64,000 nucleotides of DNA from CAMAVH01 sp036500145 (GCA_036500145.1 DASYCO010000004.1:18007-82006); one strand, 5' to 3'; shown: positions 9,145 to 16,815, counted from the first letter of the stretch. Made by a program: numbers and translations. Notes: a model not told the origin generated them from the letters alone.

Positions 9145-9858
9145 ATGTTCGGCATGGACTTGACGATCGGCGATCATTTTTGGCTCGCCCTGCTCGAAAT
9201 CATCGGCATCAACATCATTCTCTCCGGCGACAACGCCGTAGTCATCGCGCTCGCCTGCCGCAACCTGGCGGAAGGGGTCCGCAACAAGGCGATCATCGCG
9301 GGCAGCGTCGGCGCCATTCTCCTGCGCATCGTCTTCTCGCTCTTCATCGTCTACCTGCTCGACGTACCCTATCTCAAGCTCGTCGGCGCGCTCCTGCTGC
9401 TCTACATCGGCGTCAAGCTGCTGCTGCCGGAGGACGAAGACCACGAAGGCAAGGTCAAGGCCGGCCACAACCTGTGGAGCGCCGTGCAGACGGTGATCAT
9501 CGCCGACGCGGTCATGAGCCTCGACAACGTCGTAGCCATCGCGGCGGCGGCGCACGGCCACATCCTCCTCATCGTGTTGGGCCTCGTCATCAGCGTGCCG
9601 CTGATCATCTTCGGCAGCGCCATCATGCTGAAGGTGCTCGTGCGCTTTCCGATCCTCGTCGTCCTCGGCGGCGGCCTTCTCGGCTGGATCGCCGGCGAAA
9701 TCCTGATGACCGATCCGGCGCTCGCGCACTGGACCGAGACGATGCCGCACTGGACGGAGCTTGCCGCCAAGATCGTCGGCGCCATCTTCGTCGTCTCTCT
9801 CGGCAAGTATCTCGCCTATCGCATGTCGGCGAAGCGGGAGCTGACCGAAGCGGCGTAA
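9145..9858 (+). CDS. TerC/YjbE-family integral membrane protein, probable metal (Mn2+) exporter
   Basis: 237 aa from the ATG at 9145; the open frame extends upstream but lacks a good start, and an ATG at 9154 is possible. About seven membrane helices. Two TerC-type acidic motifs lie in helices: 'LSGDNAVVIALACRNL' near residue 25 and 'IADAVMSLDNVVAIA' near residue 120, the expected Asp-Asn pairs. YjbE/TerC proteins are linked to manganese efflux. I looked for a yybP-ykoY riboswitch in the 230-bp leader and did not find its conserved core. A perfect hairpin terminator follows the gene. Confidence 0.85.
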   Translation: MFGMDLTIGDHFWLALLEIIGINIILSGDNAVVIALACRNLAEGVRNKAIIAGSVGAILLRIVFSLFIVYLLDVPYLKLVGALLLLYIGVKLLLPEDEDHEGKVKAGHNLWSAVQTVIIADAVMSLDNVVAIAAAAHGHILLIVLGLVISVPLIIFGSAIMLKVLVRFPILVVLGGGLLGWIAGEILMTDPALAHWTETMPHWTELAAKIVGAIFVVSLGKYLAYRMSAKRELTEAA

Positions 9859-9910
9859 GCCGCGCGGCCTCTCGGACCGCGGCGCAGCCGCAAAGTCCGA
9901 CCACAGACGA

Positions 9911-9946
9911 ACGCCGCTCCGTCATGACGACGGAGCGGCGTTTTTC
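9911..9946 (+). terminator. Rho-independent terminator after the TerC-family gene
   Basis: A perfect 13-bp stem (ACGCCGCTCCGTC at 9911-9923, complement at 9929-9941) with a 5-nt loop, followed by TTTTT. It lies 53 bp after the stop. Confidence 0.9.
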
Positions 9947-10248
9947 ATTTGCGCATGCGTATGAAGAGCCTGAGCGTTTCATTCCGCGCTATTTTTGCCG
10001 CTCACCGTTTCACGCTACGCAAACGCCAGCGGCGCTTCGGTCGTCCCGATTGACGCTGCCCAACCCACATGCCTAGACTTTGCGCACAAATAAAGCGCCG
10101 CGGGCCGTTCTGAGGCCCCGCCGCCGATGTCTCGCTTGTTATCCGGCGCGTTCAGCTTACGGCACGGCTTTTGCTTTCATGAATGTCAGGCAAACGCCGT
10201 CGCATTCCGTTTGCATCCCATCGATCGCACTCATCGCAAAGGCATCCC
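9947..10248. other. Intergenic stretch between the terC terminator and the tctC start
   Basis: No convincing gene. A sigma-70-like pair TTGACG (10050-10055), 18 nt, TAGACT (10074-10079) could drive the following receptor gene. Nothing else is recognised. Confidence 0.4.
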
Positions 10249-11298
10249 ATGTCCCCCATCCGCCCTGCTCGCGCTGCGCTTTCCGCCATTGGGCTCGCCA
10301 CGGCTGTCGCCTGCGCCGCATCCGCCGCGCATGCCGACGCCGTCAGCGACTTCTACAAAAGCAAGGACATCACCCTGATCGTCAGTTCGAGCTCCGGTGG
10401 CGGCTACGATCTCTATGCCCGCCTCATCGCACGCCATCTCGGCGACTACATCCCTGGCAAGCCCAAGGTTGTCGTGCAGAACATGCCGGGGGCTGGTGGC
10501 ATCACTGCCGCCAACAACCTCTACAACATCGCCCTCAAGGACGGCTCTGTGATCGGCGCGCTGCAGAACACCGTGCCTTTCGAGCCGATCCTCAACAACA
10601 AGGCGGCCCAGTTCGACCCGTTGAAGTTCGACTGGCTCGGCTCGCCGAACACCGAGATCGGCCTGCTGCTGCTGTGGCACACCGCCAAGGCCAACACTCT
10701 GGAAGACGCCAAGAAGATCGAGACAGTCGTCGGCACCTCAGGCACCGCCTCCACGCCGGCCTTTTACGCCCGCGTGCTCAACACGGTCTTCAATACCAAG
10801 CTGAAGATGGTCGGCGGCTACCCGGGCCAAACGGAAGCCTTCCTGGCCATAGAGCGCGGCGAGATCGAGGGTTATCCCAGCACCTTCTGGAGCAGCCTGA
10901 AGGCAACCAAGCCCGACTGGATCCGCGACAATAAGGTGAAACTGCTGGTGCAGTATGGCCGCAAGCCGCATCCAGAGCTGCCCAACGTGCCCGTCGCCCG
11001 CGAGATGACGGACAACGCCGACGACAAGGTCCTTCTCGACATCGCCATGGCCCCACTCGAGGCCGGCCGCCCCTACCTCGCGCCGCCGAACGTCCCGGCC
11101 GATCGCCTGGCCGCCCTGAGGGTAGGCATGATGTCGACCTTCAGGGACAAGGCATTCGTCTCCGACGTCACCAAGGCGGGGCTGGAGGTCGACGCCGATC
11201 CGAAGAGCGGCGAGGCCATCGCTGCCCTCTTGACCGAAACCTACAATGCGCCGGAAGCCGCCAAGGCACGGCTCCTCGCGATCTACAACGCGAAATAG
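10249..11298 (+). CDS. TctC/Bug-family periplasmic solute receptor (copy 1)
   Basis: 349 aa from the ATG at 10249. A signal peptide (residues about 7-28, ending SAAHADA) is followed by the tripartite tricarboxylate transporter receptor fold: 'SSSSGGGYDLYARLIARHL', 'VVQNMPGAGGITAANNLY', and 'GGYPGQTEAFLAIERGEIEG'. Such receptors capture carboxylates or other small organics in the periplasm for a TctAB membrane partner. No tctA or tctB is near. A strong bidirectional terminator follows. Two further relatives are at 20898 and 41147. Confidence 0.87.
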   Translation: MSPIRPARAALSAIGLATAVACAASAAHADAVSDFYKSKDITLIVSSSSGGGYDLYARLIARHLGDYIPGKPKVVVQNMPGAGGITAANNLYNIALKDGSVIGALQNTVPFEPILNNKAAQFDPLKFDWLGSPNTEIGLLLLWHTAKANTLEDAKKIETVVGTSGTASTPAFYARVLNTVFNTKLKMVGGYPGQTEAFLAIERGEIEGYPSTFWSSLKATKPDWIRDNKVKLLVQYGRKPHPELPNVPVAREMTDNADDKVLLDIAMAPLEAGRPYLAPPNVPADRLAALRVGMMSTFRDKAFVSDVTKAGLEVDADPKSGEAIAALLTETYNAPEAAKARLLAIYNAK

Positions 11299-11310
11299 GC
11301 TGCGGAAACG

Positions 11311-11344
11311 AAAAAAGCCCCGGGCGCGAGCCCGGGGCTTTTTA
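11311..11344. terminator. Bidirectional rho-independent terminator
   Basis: The stem AAAAAGCCCCGGGC/GCCCGGGGCTTTTT has a GCGA loop, with A-run and T-run on either side. It separates the plus-strand receptor gene from the convergent dienelactone-hydrolase gene. Confidence 0.93.
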
Positions 11345-11367
11345 TTTCCTGGCAAACGCCTGCCTGG

Positions 11368-12183
11368 CTATTCCAGCCGGACGTTCTTCTTGAAATCGTA
11401 GTCGTCAGAGACTTCTGCGTTGTAGCGCTGCACCTTCGACGCCCCGTCGTCGAACCCGCCGGAAAACACTTCATCCAGGAAGATCAGCTGATCCGTCCAA
11501 GCCGCCTCGGCCTGCGCCCGGCGATAGCGGCCCGGCATCGTGTCATTGAGCCAGCCATGCGGCGCGCCGCCATAGACGTTGATCTCGAAGGCCTTACCTT
11601 TCTGCTCCAGGCAGTTGCGGAACCCGCGCACGTCGTCGAGCGAGATGATGTGATCCGCCTCGCCGAACATTCCGAGCACCGGGCAGTCCACTTTGGCGAT
11701 CAGTTCCTCAAGCGGCTTGGGGAACAACTTATTCACCTCCCATTCGCGCTTGGAAGCCGCGCCGTACCAGACCAACGCGGCGCTGATCGGTCGCTCCGCG
11801 GCATAGACCAGCGGATGACGGCCCGTCTGACAGACGCCCATGACGGCGACTTTCCCCGGGTCGGCCTGCGGAACCTGCGGCAGGTAATCGATGGCTGTGC
11901 CGACGTAGCCGACCGATTCCGGATCCGTCATGTCGTAGCGCGAAGTGCCGCCATGCAAGGCGGCCTGGTCAGGATGCTTGTAGAAGCAGTCGATCGCGAC
12001 GCAGACGTAGCCGTCCCAGGCGAAGCGCGTGGCGAGGTCCATTGTATGCTTCACCAGGCCATAGCGCTCGTGGATGAGAATGACAGCCGGCACCTTTCCC
12101 ATGTTTTCGGGCGCTGCGATGAAGGCCGGCAAGCTCCCGGGCAAGGTGACGTTCTTGGTCGCGACTTGGTTGACGGTGGTCAT
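11368..12183 (-). CDS. Dienelactone hydrolase-family protein
   Basis: 271 aa alpha/beta hydrolase. The nucleophile motif is G-V-C-Q-T-G (near residue 136), so a cysteine nucleophile as in dienelactone hydrolase. The acid is in 'MFGEADHI' and the catalytic His in 'GGAPHGWLND'. True DLH opens the lactone of dienelactone to maleylacetate in chlorocatechol and related pathways; many relatives have other ester or lactone substrates. It lies 14 bp downstream of an isochorismatase-fold gene on the same strand, forming a two-gene operon. The function is supported at family level only. Confidence 0.83.
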   Translation of the reverse strand: MTTVNQVATKNVTLPGSLPAFIAAPENMGKVPAVILIHERYGLVKHTMDLATRFAWDGYVCVAIDCFYKHPDQAALHGGTSRYDMTDPESVGYVGTAIDYLPQVPQADPGKVAVMGVCQTGRHPLVYAAERPISAALVWYGAASKREWEVNKLFPKPLEELIAKVDCPVLGMFGEADHIISLDDVRGFRNCLEQKGKAFEINVYGGAPHGWLNDTMPGRYRRAQAEAAWTDQLIFLDEVFSGGFDDGASKVQRYNAEVSDDYDFKKNVRLE

Positions 12184-12197
12184 CTCTATCCCCTTCG

Positions 12198-12866
12198 CTA
12201 CTTTTTCTTGGCGCCCTTCGCGCCCTTGCGCATGAGCGCCACCGCCTCGTCCACGGTCACGACGCGGCCCATCCGCGGAAACACCCGGTCCATGAAGAAA
12301 GCGCTGTTGTCGCCGCGCGCCGAATAGCAGGCGTCGCGCACGACGACGAGTTCGAGGTCGAGGTCGCGCGCGGCGAAGGCCGTGCTGGCGATGCCCACGT
12401 CGGTCGAGCCGCCGGCGAGCACGATGGTATCGAGGCCGCGCACGCGCAGCGACAGCTCGAGCCGGGTCTGGAAGAACGAGCTCCAGCGATGTTTCGGCAC
12501 AGTCACGTCGGTCGCCAGCGGCGCCAGCTCCGGCGCGATCTCCGATTCATCGCTGCCGCTATAGAACTGCACTCGGATCGTCTCCCGCTTCTTGCCCCAG
12601 GGACGCAGGTCCATGTCCGTGTCGGTCAGCCGCTTGGCAACGTCGACGCCGCCCAGCGTATGGGCGCCCATGGGATAAAACGTCGTCAGCCCCGCCTTGC
12701 GCGCGCCCTTCAGCAGCCGCGCCATGTTCGGCAGGATGTTCCGCTCGGCGAGGAAGGCCTGCTTCTTTGGGTTCTTCGGATGCAAGTAGCCGTTGAGGCT
12801 GTCGAACAACACCAGCGCCGTATGACTCGGCCCGAGCGTTTCCACGAGTTTGGCATGGGCGGGCAT
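12198..12866 (-). CDS. Isochorismatase-like cysteine hydrolase family protein lacking the catalytic Cys
   Basis: 222 aa from the ATG at 12866 (GGAGACGCT upstream). It has the Rossmann-like isochorismatase fold: 'HTALVLFDSLNGYLH' supplies the Asp and 'DVTVPKHRWSSFF' the Lys of the usual Asp-Lys-Cys triad. The motif normally reading T-[DN]-V-C-V reads 'GGSTDVGIAST', so the nucleophilic Cys is Gly (a TGC to GGC change would do it). The protein may be catalytically dead, a lyase-like variant, or use another residue. It is cotranscribed with the dienelactone-hydrolase-family gene. Confidence 0.8.
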   Translation of the reverse strand: MPAHAKLVETLGPSHTALVLFDSLNGYLHPKNPKKQAFLAERNILPNMARLLKGARKAGLTTFYPMGAHTLGGVDVAKRLTDTDMDLRPWGKKRETIRVQFYSGSDESEIAPELAPLATDVTVPKHRWSSFFQTRLELSLRVRGLDTIVLAGGSTDVGIASTAFAARDLDLELVVVRDACYSARGDNSAFFMDRVFPRMGRVVTVDEAVALMRKGAKGAKKK

Positions 12867-13035
12867 AGCGTCTCCGCAGAGAGGGGAACAACGAGCGGAT
12901 AAGGGCTGGATGATGGCCATGAGGCGATGGATTGATCGGGCGCAAATGATAGGAGACCCGTCGCGCCCTTGTCACGATGATATGTGCCGCAAGACGGGCT
13001 ATTCGCGAAACGTGGCGGCGTTCGTCATCCGTCGT

Positions 13036-13090
13036 TGGTGCCCGCTCCCGGACTTGAACCGGGACACCCTTACGGGCCAGGGATTTTAAG
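13036..13090 (-). other. 3' half of a tRNA-Leu(UAA) gene: attachment-site remnant
   Basis: On the minus strand the 55 nt begin in the anticodon loop (CTTAAAA), then TCCCT. They continue through a long variable arm (CCC-GTAA-GGG), a T arm with TTCAAGT between CCCGG/CCGGG, the acceptor strand AGCGGGC, discriminator A and encoded CCA. The 5' half (acceptor strand, D arm, 5' anticodon stem) is absent. Upstream sequence is instead coding sequence of a phage-type gene. Duplicated tRNA 3' halves starting at the anticodon loop are the classic scar of tyrosine-recombinase integration. Confidence 0.85.
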
Positions 13091-13452
13091 GCGCGCGCCC
13101 AGACGATGCGACGCTGTTCGCCGTCCATCCACAGCAGCCAGGCCACCGTCTCGTCTGCGCGGCTGATCGCGCCCGGCGTCGGCGCCGCCACGCGCGGCCG
13201 CTGCGGCGTGAAGCCGAAGGCGTCGAGCGCGCCGCGCACCACGTCGGGCCAGCGCACCAGCTGGCTCGACGGAATGTCGCGGATGGTGAGCTTGAGCGCG
13301 ACCAGCGTCTTGGCCGCCTCCTCAAGCCGCTCTTCGATCTCCGCCAGCGTCCAGAACTTCGCCTTGCTGCCGGCCATTGCCTGAGTCGCCATCCCCCGGT
13401 TCTCCATGTCACGATCCCCCATGTTCTGCATTCCCATCTCTTGCCTGTGCAT
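13091..13452 (-). pseudogene. Truncated phage-associated protein resembling DUF6362
   Basis: The start is the ATG at 13452 with GGGAGG upstream. The remaining part reads 'KFWTLAEIEERLEEAAKTL', 'VRWPDVVRGALDAFGF' and 'ADETVAWLLWMDGEQRRIVW', then 'ARA' at the break. In DUF6362-type proteins (family recalled, not searched) this last segment leads into a C-terminal helix-turn-helix, which is missing here. The reading frame enters the tRNA fragment at 13090 and continues by chance to 12559, overlapping the isochorismatase-like gene. I treat that extension as non-genuine. Its start lies 1 bp after the stop of the 103-aa gene upstream. Confidence 0.6.
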
Positions 13453-13453
13453 G

Positions 13454-13765
13454 TCAGTCGCCTCCCAGCGGCGCGGCGGCCTCGTCGCGGCGCGAGCCGT
13501 AGAGGCGCTCGCCGAGCTGGCGGACGAGCTCGCGCTCCGGCCAGCTCAGCCGGTCGTCGCCGTCGCGCAGGGACAGCACGCCGTCCTGCCGCCAGGCGCG
13601 CCGCCGCAGGCTCTCCATCTCCGCCGCGCTGGCCGCGGCGCGCGGCAAATAGCGGCTCAAACTGGTCATCATCGGGCTGCGGCCCGCCGCTTCTGGCAGG
13701 CTGCGGCCGGGTGGCCGTAAATCGGCCGGCTGTTCGCCGGCTGGGCTGGCGCCTTCGCGCTTCAT
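13454..13765 (-). CDS. Hypothetical 103-aa protein of the repressor-controlled island
   Basis: 103 aa, not recognised. It is Ala/Arg/Pro-rich at the N-terminus, with a charged helical C-terminal half ('SWPERELVRQLGERLYGSRR'). A clear GGAGGA precedes the ATG at 13765. It is the first gene downstream of the operator-covered promoter at 13796-13823 and is followed 1 bp later by the truncated DUF6362-like gene. It is likely repressed by the adjacent CI-type protein (inference). Confidence 0.6.
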   Translation of the reverse strand: MKREGASPAGEQPADLRPPGRSLPEAAGRSPMMTSLSRYLPRAAASAAEMESLRRRAWRQDGVLSLRDGDDRLSWPERELVRQLGERLYGSRRDEAAAPLGGD

Positions 13766-13795
13766 GGGATCCTCCGCACTTTTCTGATGGACCCT

Positions 13796-13823
13796 ATGGT
13801 AATTATAACTTACCTTAAGTCAA
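13796..13823 (-). promoter_or_regulatory. Minus-strand promoter overlapped by a repressor operator
   Basis: On the minus strand, TTGACT (13823-13818), a 16-nt spacer and TACCAT (13801-13796) form a sigma-70-like promoter. The spacer holds an interrupted palindrome, plus strand GGTAA (13798-13802) to TTACC (13810-13814). It matches the operator at 14706-14726 in its GTAA..ATAACTTAC core. It lies between the repressor gene and the divergent 103-aa gene. Confidence 0.6.
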
Positions 13824-13835
13824 GTAATTCTTACC

Positions 13836-13864
13836 ATGACGTACGTAAGTTTAGCTTTCATAAT
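13836..13864 (+). promoter_or_regulatory. Candidate promoter of the CI/LexA-type repressor, leaderless transcript
   Basis: ATGACG (13836-13841), 17 nt, CATAAT (13859-13864). Transcription would begin about seven bases later, at or next to the ATG at 13872, which would give a leaderless mRNA as seen for several phage CI repressors. TTAC/GTAA half-sites at 13831-13834 and 13845-13848 flank and enter it, consistent with autoregulation. Confidence 0.45.
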
Positions 13865-13871
13865 GCGCAAC

Positions 13872-14615
13872 ATGTCAGATCCCGAAGCTCCCGACGACAA
13901 CGCTCTGACCACCATTGCGGTGGATGGCGACCAGGTGGCGGCGCCCGCTCCGGCGACGCTCGGCGCCCGCCTGCGCGCGCGGCGCGAGGCCGTCGGCCTG
14001 ACCCAGGAGAAGCTCGCCAAGCAGTGCGGCGTCAGCCGCGCCGCCGTGGCGCAATGGGAGGCCGGCGTCACCCGCCCGAGCCTCGACAACCTGGTGCGCG
14101 CCGCCAAGGTGCTCGGCGTCTGGCTGTCCTGGCTGACCGCCGGCGACCAGTCGCTGCCCGATGGCGCCTCGCCTTTCCCGCCCGCCGGCGACCCGGCCAG
14201 GCGCCGCATTCCCGTCATCGACTATGTCCGCGCTGGCCTGTGGGACGCCGTGGCCGATCCTTACGCCCAGGGCGGCAGCCTTGACGAGATCGCCAGCGAC
14301 CTCGAACTGTCGCCCCGCGCCTTCGCCCTCGTCGTGCGCGGCGAGAGCATGGATCCGGAATTCCGCGACGGCGACAAGATCATCATCGACCCGGAGGTGA
14401 CGCCGCAGCCCGGCGACTTCGTCGTCGCCAAGCTGGAGCGCGACGACGAGGCGACCTTCAAGAAGTATCGCCCGCGCGGCCTGGACAAGGAGGGCGCGCC
14501 GATCATCGAGCTGGTGCCGATCAACCCCGACTGGCCGACCCTGCTGATCAACGCCGAGTATCCCGGCCACATCGTGGGCACCCTGATCGAGCATCGCCGC
14601 TATCGTCGGCGCTGA
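13872..14615 (+). CDS. XRE-family CI/LexA-like repressor with S24 autoproteolysis domain
   Basis: 247 aa from the ATG at 13872. In-frame ATGs at 13836 and 13863 are alternatives, but the promoter geometry favours 13872. An XRE helix-turn-helix (residues about 28-82: 'LTQEKLAKQCGVSRAAVAQW') is joined to an S24 domain. The S24 domain has a possible Ala-Gly cleavage site in 'DYVRAGLWDA', the nucleophile Ser in 'VVRGESMDPEFRDGD', and the general-base Lys in 'ATFKKYRP'. All parts needed for RecA-stimulated self-cleavage are present, so it should be SOS-inducible. Operator palindromes at 13797-13815 and 14706-14726 are the likely targets. Confidence 0.87.
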   Translation: MSDPEAPDDNALTTIAVDGDQVAAPAPATLGARLRARREAVGLTQEKLAKQCGVSRAAVAQWEAGVTRPSLDNLVRAAKVLGVWLSWLTAGDQSLPDGASPFPPAGDPARRRIPVIDYVRAGLWDAVADPYAQGGSLDEIASDLELSPRAFALVVRGESMDPEFRDGDKIIIDPEVTPQPGDFVVAKLERDDEATFKKYRPRGLDKEGAPIIELVPINPDWPTLLINAEYPGHIVGTLIEHRRYRRR

Positions 14616-14697
14616 GCGCGGCTTGGTTAGGCGGACTTAGAATCCGCCGCTCCGAACTCTGTGCTGAAAACCTGTCCGTAAGATAAATTACCCTGCC

Positions 14698-14726
14698 TTG
14701 ACGATATAGTAAGAATAACTTACTAT
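14698..14726 (+). promoter_or_regulatory. Sigma-70 promoter fully covered by an 8+8 bp operator
   Basis: TTGACG (14698-14703), 17 nt, TACTAT (14721-14726). A perfect inverted repeat ATAGTAAG (14706-14713) / CTTACTAT (14719-14726) with an AATAA spacer fills the gap from just after -35 through -10. It shares GTAA..ATAACTTAC with the operator upstream of the repressor gene. It drives the 104-aa gene at 14761. Confidence 0.75.
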
Positions 14727-14760
14727 TGTCTTTCTCTCTTTCATGGCAGGAGACAAGGGC

Positions 14761-15075
14761 ATGGGCGCGAATGCGGCGGCGGTTTTGCATGCCCTGGCCG
14801 CGCTCGAGCGCGCCCATGACGGCCCCCTGCCGCCACAGGCTTGGCAAAGCCTCCGTCACGGTTCGCAAGCCGCGCGCCTCGCGGTACAAAGCGCTGACGC
14901 GGCGGCCCTGCAACGCGAGCGTGCCTGGCGCCTCCTCGGCAGCGCCGGCCGCTGGCGACGACGGCAGGCGCCGGACCGCGCCGCCGACAATCTCGCCGCT
15001 GCGCGGGAGGCCCTGCTCGGCTGGCGGCGTCTCGCCTTCGTGAACTGCGCAGGCCCATGCGTTCGGCGAGAATAA
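14761..15075 (+). CDS. Hypothetical 104-aa protein under the island repressor
   Basis: 104 aa from the ATG at 14761, with AGGAGA upstream; an ATG at 14743 has no ribosome site. Not recognised. It is Ala/Arg-rich and predicted helical ('AAAVLHALAALERAHDG', 'AADNLAAAREALLGWRR'), with two Cys near the C-terminus. No signal peptide or membrane segment. It is the only gene downstream of the operator-covered promoter at 14698-14726. It is thus expected to be expressed when the self-cleaving repressor is inactivated, for example after DNA damage. A small regulator or toxin-like role is possible but unsupported. Confidence 0.6.
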   Translation: MGANAAAVLHALAALERAHDGPLPPQAWQSLRHGSQAARLAVQSADAAALQRERAWRLLGSAGRWRRRQAPDRAADNLAAAREALLGWRRLAFVNCAGPCVRRE

Positions 15076-15180
15076 CCAGTTCTTAACCACGTGCCGCCTA
15101 CACCCAAAACTCGTTCGGGCAGCTCATCACCCAGCCCGGCGGGCCAAGGGCCTCAAGTGCCATCCGGGGGATCCGTCGCC

Positions 15181-16815
15181 GTGCTTAAAACGCCCATTCC
15201 ATCGCCAAGCAAACGTCCGCTGGGCGCCACGCTGATGGCCGCCGCGCGCAAGCGCGCGACCGGCGGCATGGTGGCCAAGCGGCTGGCGACGATGCGCGCC
15301 AGCGCCATGGCGCGCAAGCTGGCGCTCTTCGACACGATTCTCGAGACCATGTCGCAAGGCTACTGCGCCTTCGACGCGGAGCTGCGCCTCGTCAGCTACA
15401 ACACGCGCTACGTCGAGCTGCTCGGCTTCGATGCGGACTTCGTCCGCCCCGGCCTGCACATGGCCGAGCTGCTGCGCGACCTCGCCTGGCGCGGCGACTT
15501 CGGCGCCGGCGACATGGAGAAGATCGTCGCCGACCGCGTCGCCTTTCACGGCGGGCCGGAGAAGACGATCGAGTTCGAGCGCGTGCGCGCCAACGGCATC
15601 GTGCTCGCGATCTGCCGCCGGCCGATGCCGGACGGCGGCTTCATCACCACCTTCACCGACGTCACCGCGCAGCGCCGCGTCCAGACGGCCCTCACCGCCC
15701 AGTCCAGCCTGCTCGAGACGACGCTGCACCACATGTCGCACGGCGTCGTCGTCTTCAACGCGAACCAGGAACTGGTGATCAGCAACGACGTGCACCGCCA
15801 GCTGCTCGAGCTGCCGCCGGGCCTCGCCGTGCCCGGCCGCAAGTTCGAGGACATCCTGCGCTTCAACGCCCAGCGCGGCGAATACGGCCCCGGCGACGCG
15901 GAAGAGCACGTGCGCCGACGCCTCGTCGCCGCCGGCCGCCAGGAACACCTCCGGCGCGAATACACCCGCGCCAACGGCGTCAGCATCCTCGTGCGCCGGG
16001 CCCCGATGCCGAACGGGGGCTTCGTCATCACCTACGTCGACATCACCGAGCAGAAGCGCGCCGAGACGGCGCTCATCGCCGCCAAGGAGCAGGCCGAAGT
16101 GGCCAACCGCTCGAAGAGCGAGTTCCTCGCCAACGTCAGCCATGAGCTGCGCACGCCGCTCAACGCGGTGATCGGCTTTTCGGAGATGATGCGCGACCGC
16201 ATGTTCGGCGCGCTCGGCCACCACAAGTACGAGGAATACGCCCGCGACATCAACCTGTCGGGCCGCCACCTGCTGTCCATCATCGAGGACATCCTCGACC
16301 TGTCGAAGATCGAGGCCGGACGCATCGACCTGCATGAAGAGCCGATCGAGATCCCGCGCGCCGTCACCAATTGCCTAAGCATCCTGCGCGCCCGCGCCGA
16401 AGCCGCCGGCGTGCTCATCGTCTCCAACGTCCCCGACGACCTGCCGCATCTGCGCGGCGAGACCCGCAAGATCAAGCAGATCCTGCTCAACCTGATGTCC
16501 AACGCCATCAAGTTCACGCCGTCGGGCGGCCGCATCGCCCTCGATGTCTACCATCACGACGGCGGGGAGCTGGTGTTCCGCGTGTCCGACGACGGCATCG
16601 GCATCGCCGCCGCCGACATTCCGACGGCGCTGGAGCCGTTCGGCCAGATCGAGAACTCCCTGAGCCGCAAGCACCACGGCACCGGCCTCGGCCTGCCGCT
16701 CAGCCGCGCCTTCGCCGAACTGCACGGCGGCCGGCTCGAGCTGGTCAGCGACTTCGGCAAGGGCACGACCGTCACGGTCGCCTTCCCGCCAGACCGCCTG
16801 ATCTTCCCGGACTGA
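15181..16815 (+). CDS. PAS-domain sensor histidine kinase
   Basis: 544 aa from the GTG at 15181 (GGGGGA upstream); the frame is open back to a GTG at 15091, so the start is uncertain. Two tandem PAS-type modules (residues about 45-165 and 180-305: 'MSQGYCAFDAELRLVSYNTR' and 'MSHGVVVFNANQELVISND') end in 'TDVTAQRR' and 'VDITEQKR'. A HisKA domain with phospho-acceptor His in 'FLANVSHELRTPLNAVIGF' and an HATPase domain with N box 'NLMSNAIKFT', G1 'VSDDGIGI' and G2 'HGTGLGLPL' follow. No membrane helix, so it is a cytosolic sensor. No response regulator is adjacent. Confidence 0.88.
   Translation: MLKTPIPSPSKRPLGATLMAAARKRATGGMVAKRLATMRASAMARKLALFDTILETMSQGYCAFDAELRLVSYNTRYVELLGFDADFVRPGLHMAELLRDLAWRGDFGAGDMEKIVADRVAFHGGPEKTIEFERVRANGIVLAICRRPMPDGGFITTFTDVTAQRRVQTALTAQSSLLETTLHHMSHGVVVFNANQELVISNDVHRQLLELPPGLAVPGRKFEDILRFNAQRGEYGPGDAEEHVRRRLVAAGRQEHLRREYTRANGVSILVRRAPMPNGGFVITYVDITEQKRAETALIAAKEQAEVANRSKSEFLANVSHELRTPLNAVIGFSEMMRDRMFGALGHHKYEEYARDINLSGRHLLSIIEDILDLSKIEAGRIDLHEEPIEIPRAVTNCLSILRARAEAAGVLIVSNVPDDLPHLRGETRKIKQILLNLMSNAIKFTPSGGRIALDVYHHDGGELVFRVSDDGIGIAAADIPTALEPFGQIENSLSRKHHGTGLGLPLSRAFAELHGGRLELVSDFGKGTTVTVAFPPDRLIFPD

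Larger units (their letters stand above)
13036..15075. mobile_element. Candidate remnant of an integrated phage or genomic island
   Basis: The left border is the tRNA-Leu 3' half, which abuts a truncated phage-associated gene. Inside are a self-cleaving CI/LexA-type repressor, two small uncharacterised genes and operator sites. The right border is taken as the end of the last operator-controlled gene. No integrase, structural genes or second att site is visible, so this is either a decayed element or one end of a rearranged one. The right limit is inferred. Confidence 0.45.

Noticed and set aside
13036..13090. Functional tRNA-Leu gene
   Set aside because: The D arm, 5' acceptor strand and 5' anticodon stem are missing; upstream sequence is protein-coding.
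12559..13452. 297-aa reading of the DUF6362-like gene through the tRNA fragment
   Set aside because: After 13090 the frame translates tRNA sequence and then overlaps the isochorismatase-like gene by 300 bases on the same strand. The native gene ends at the junction.
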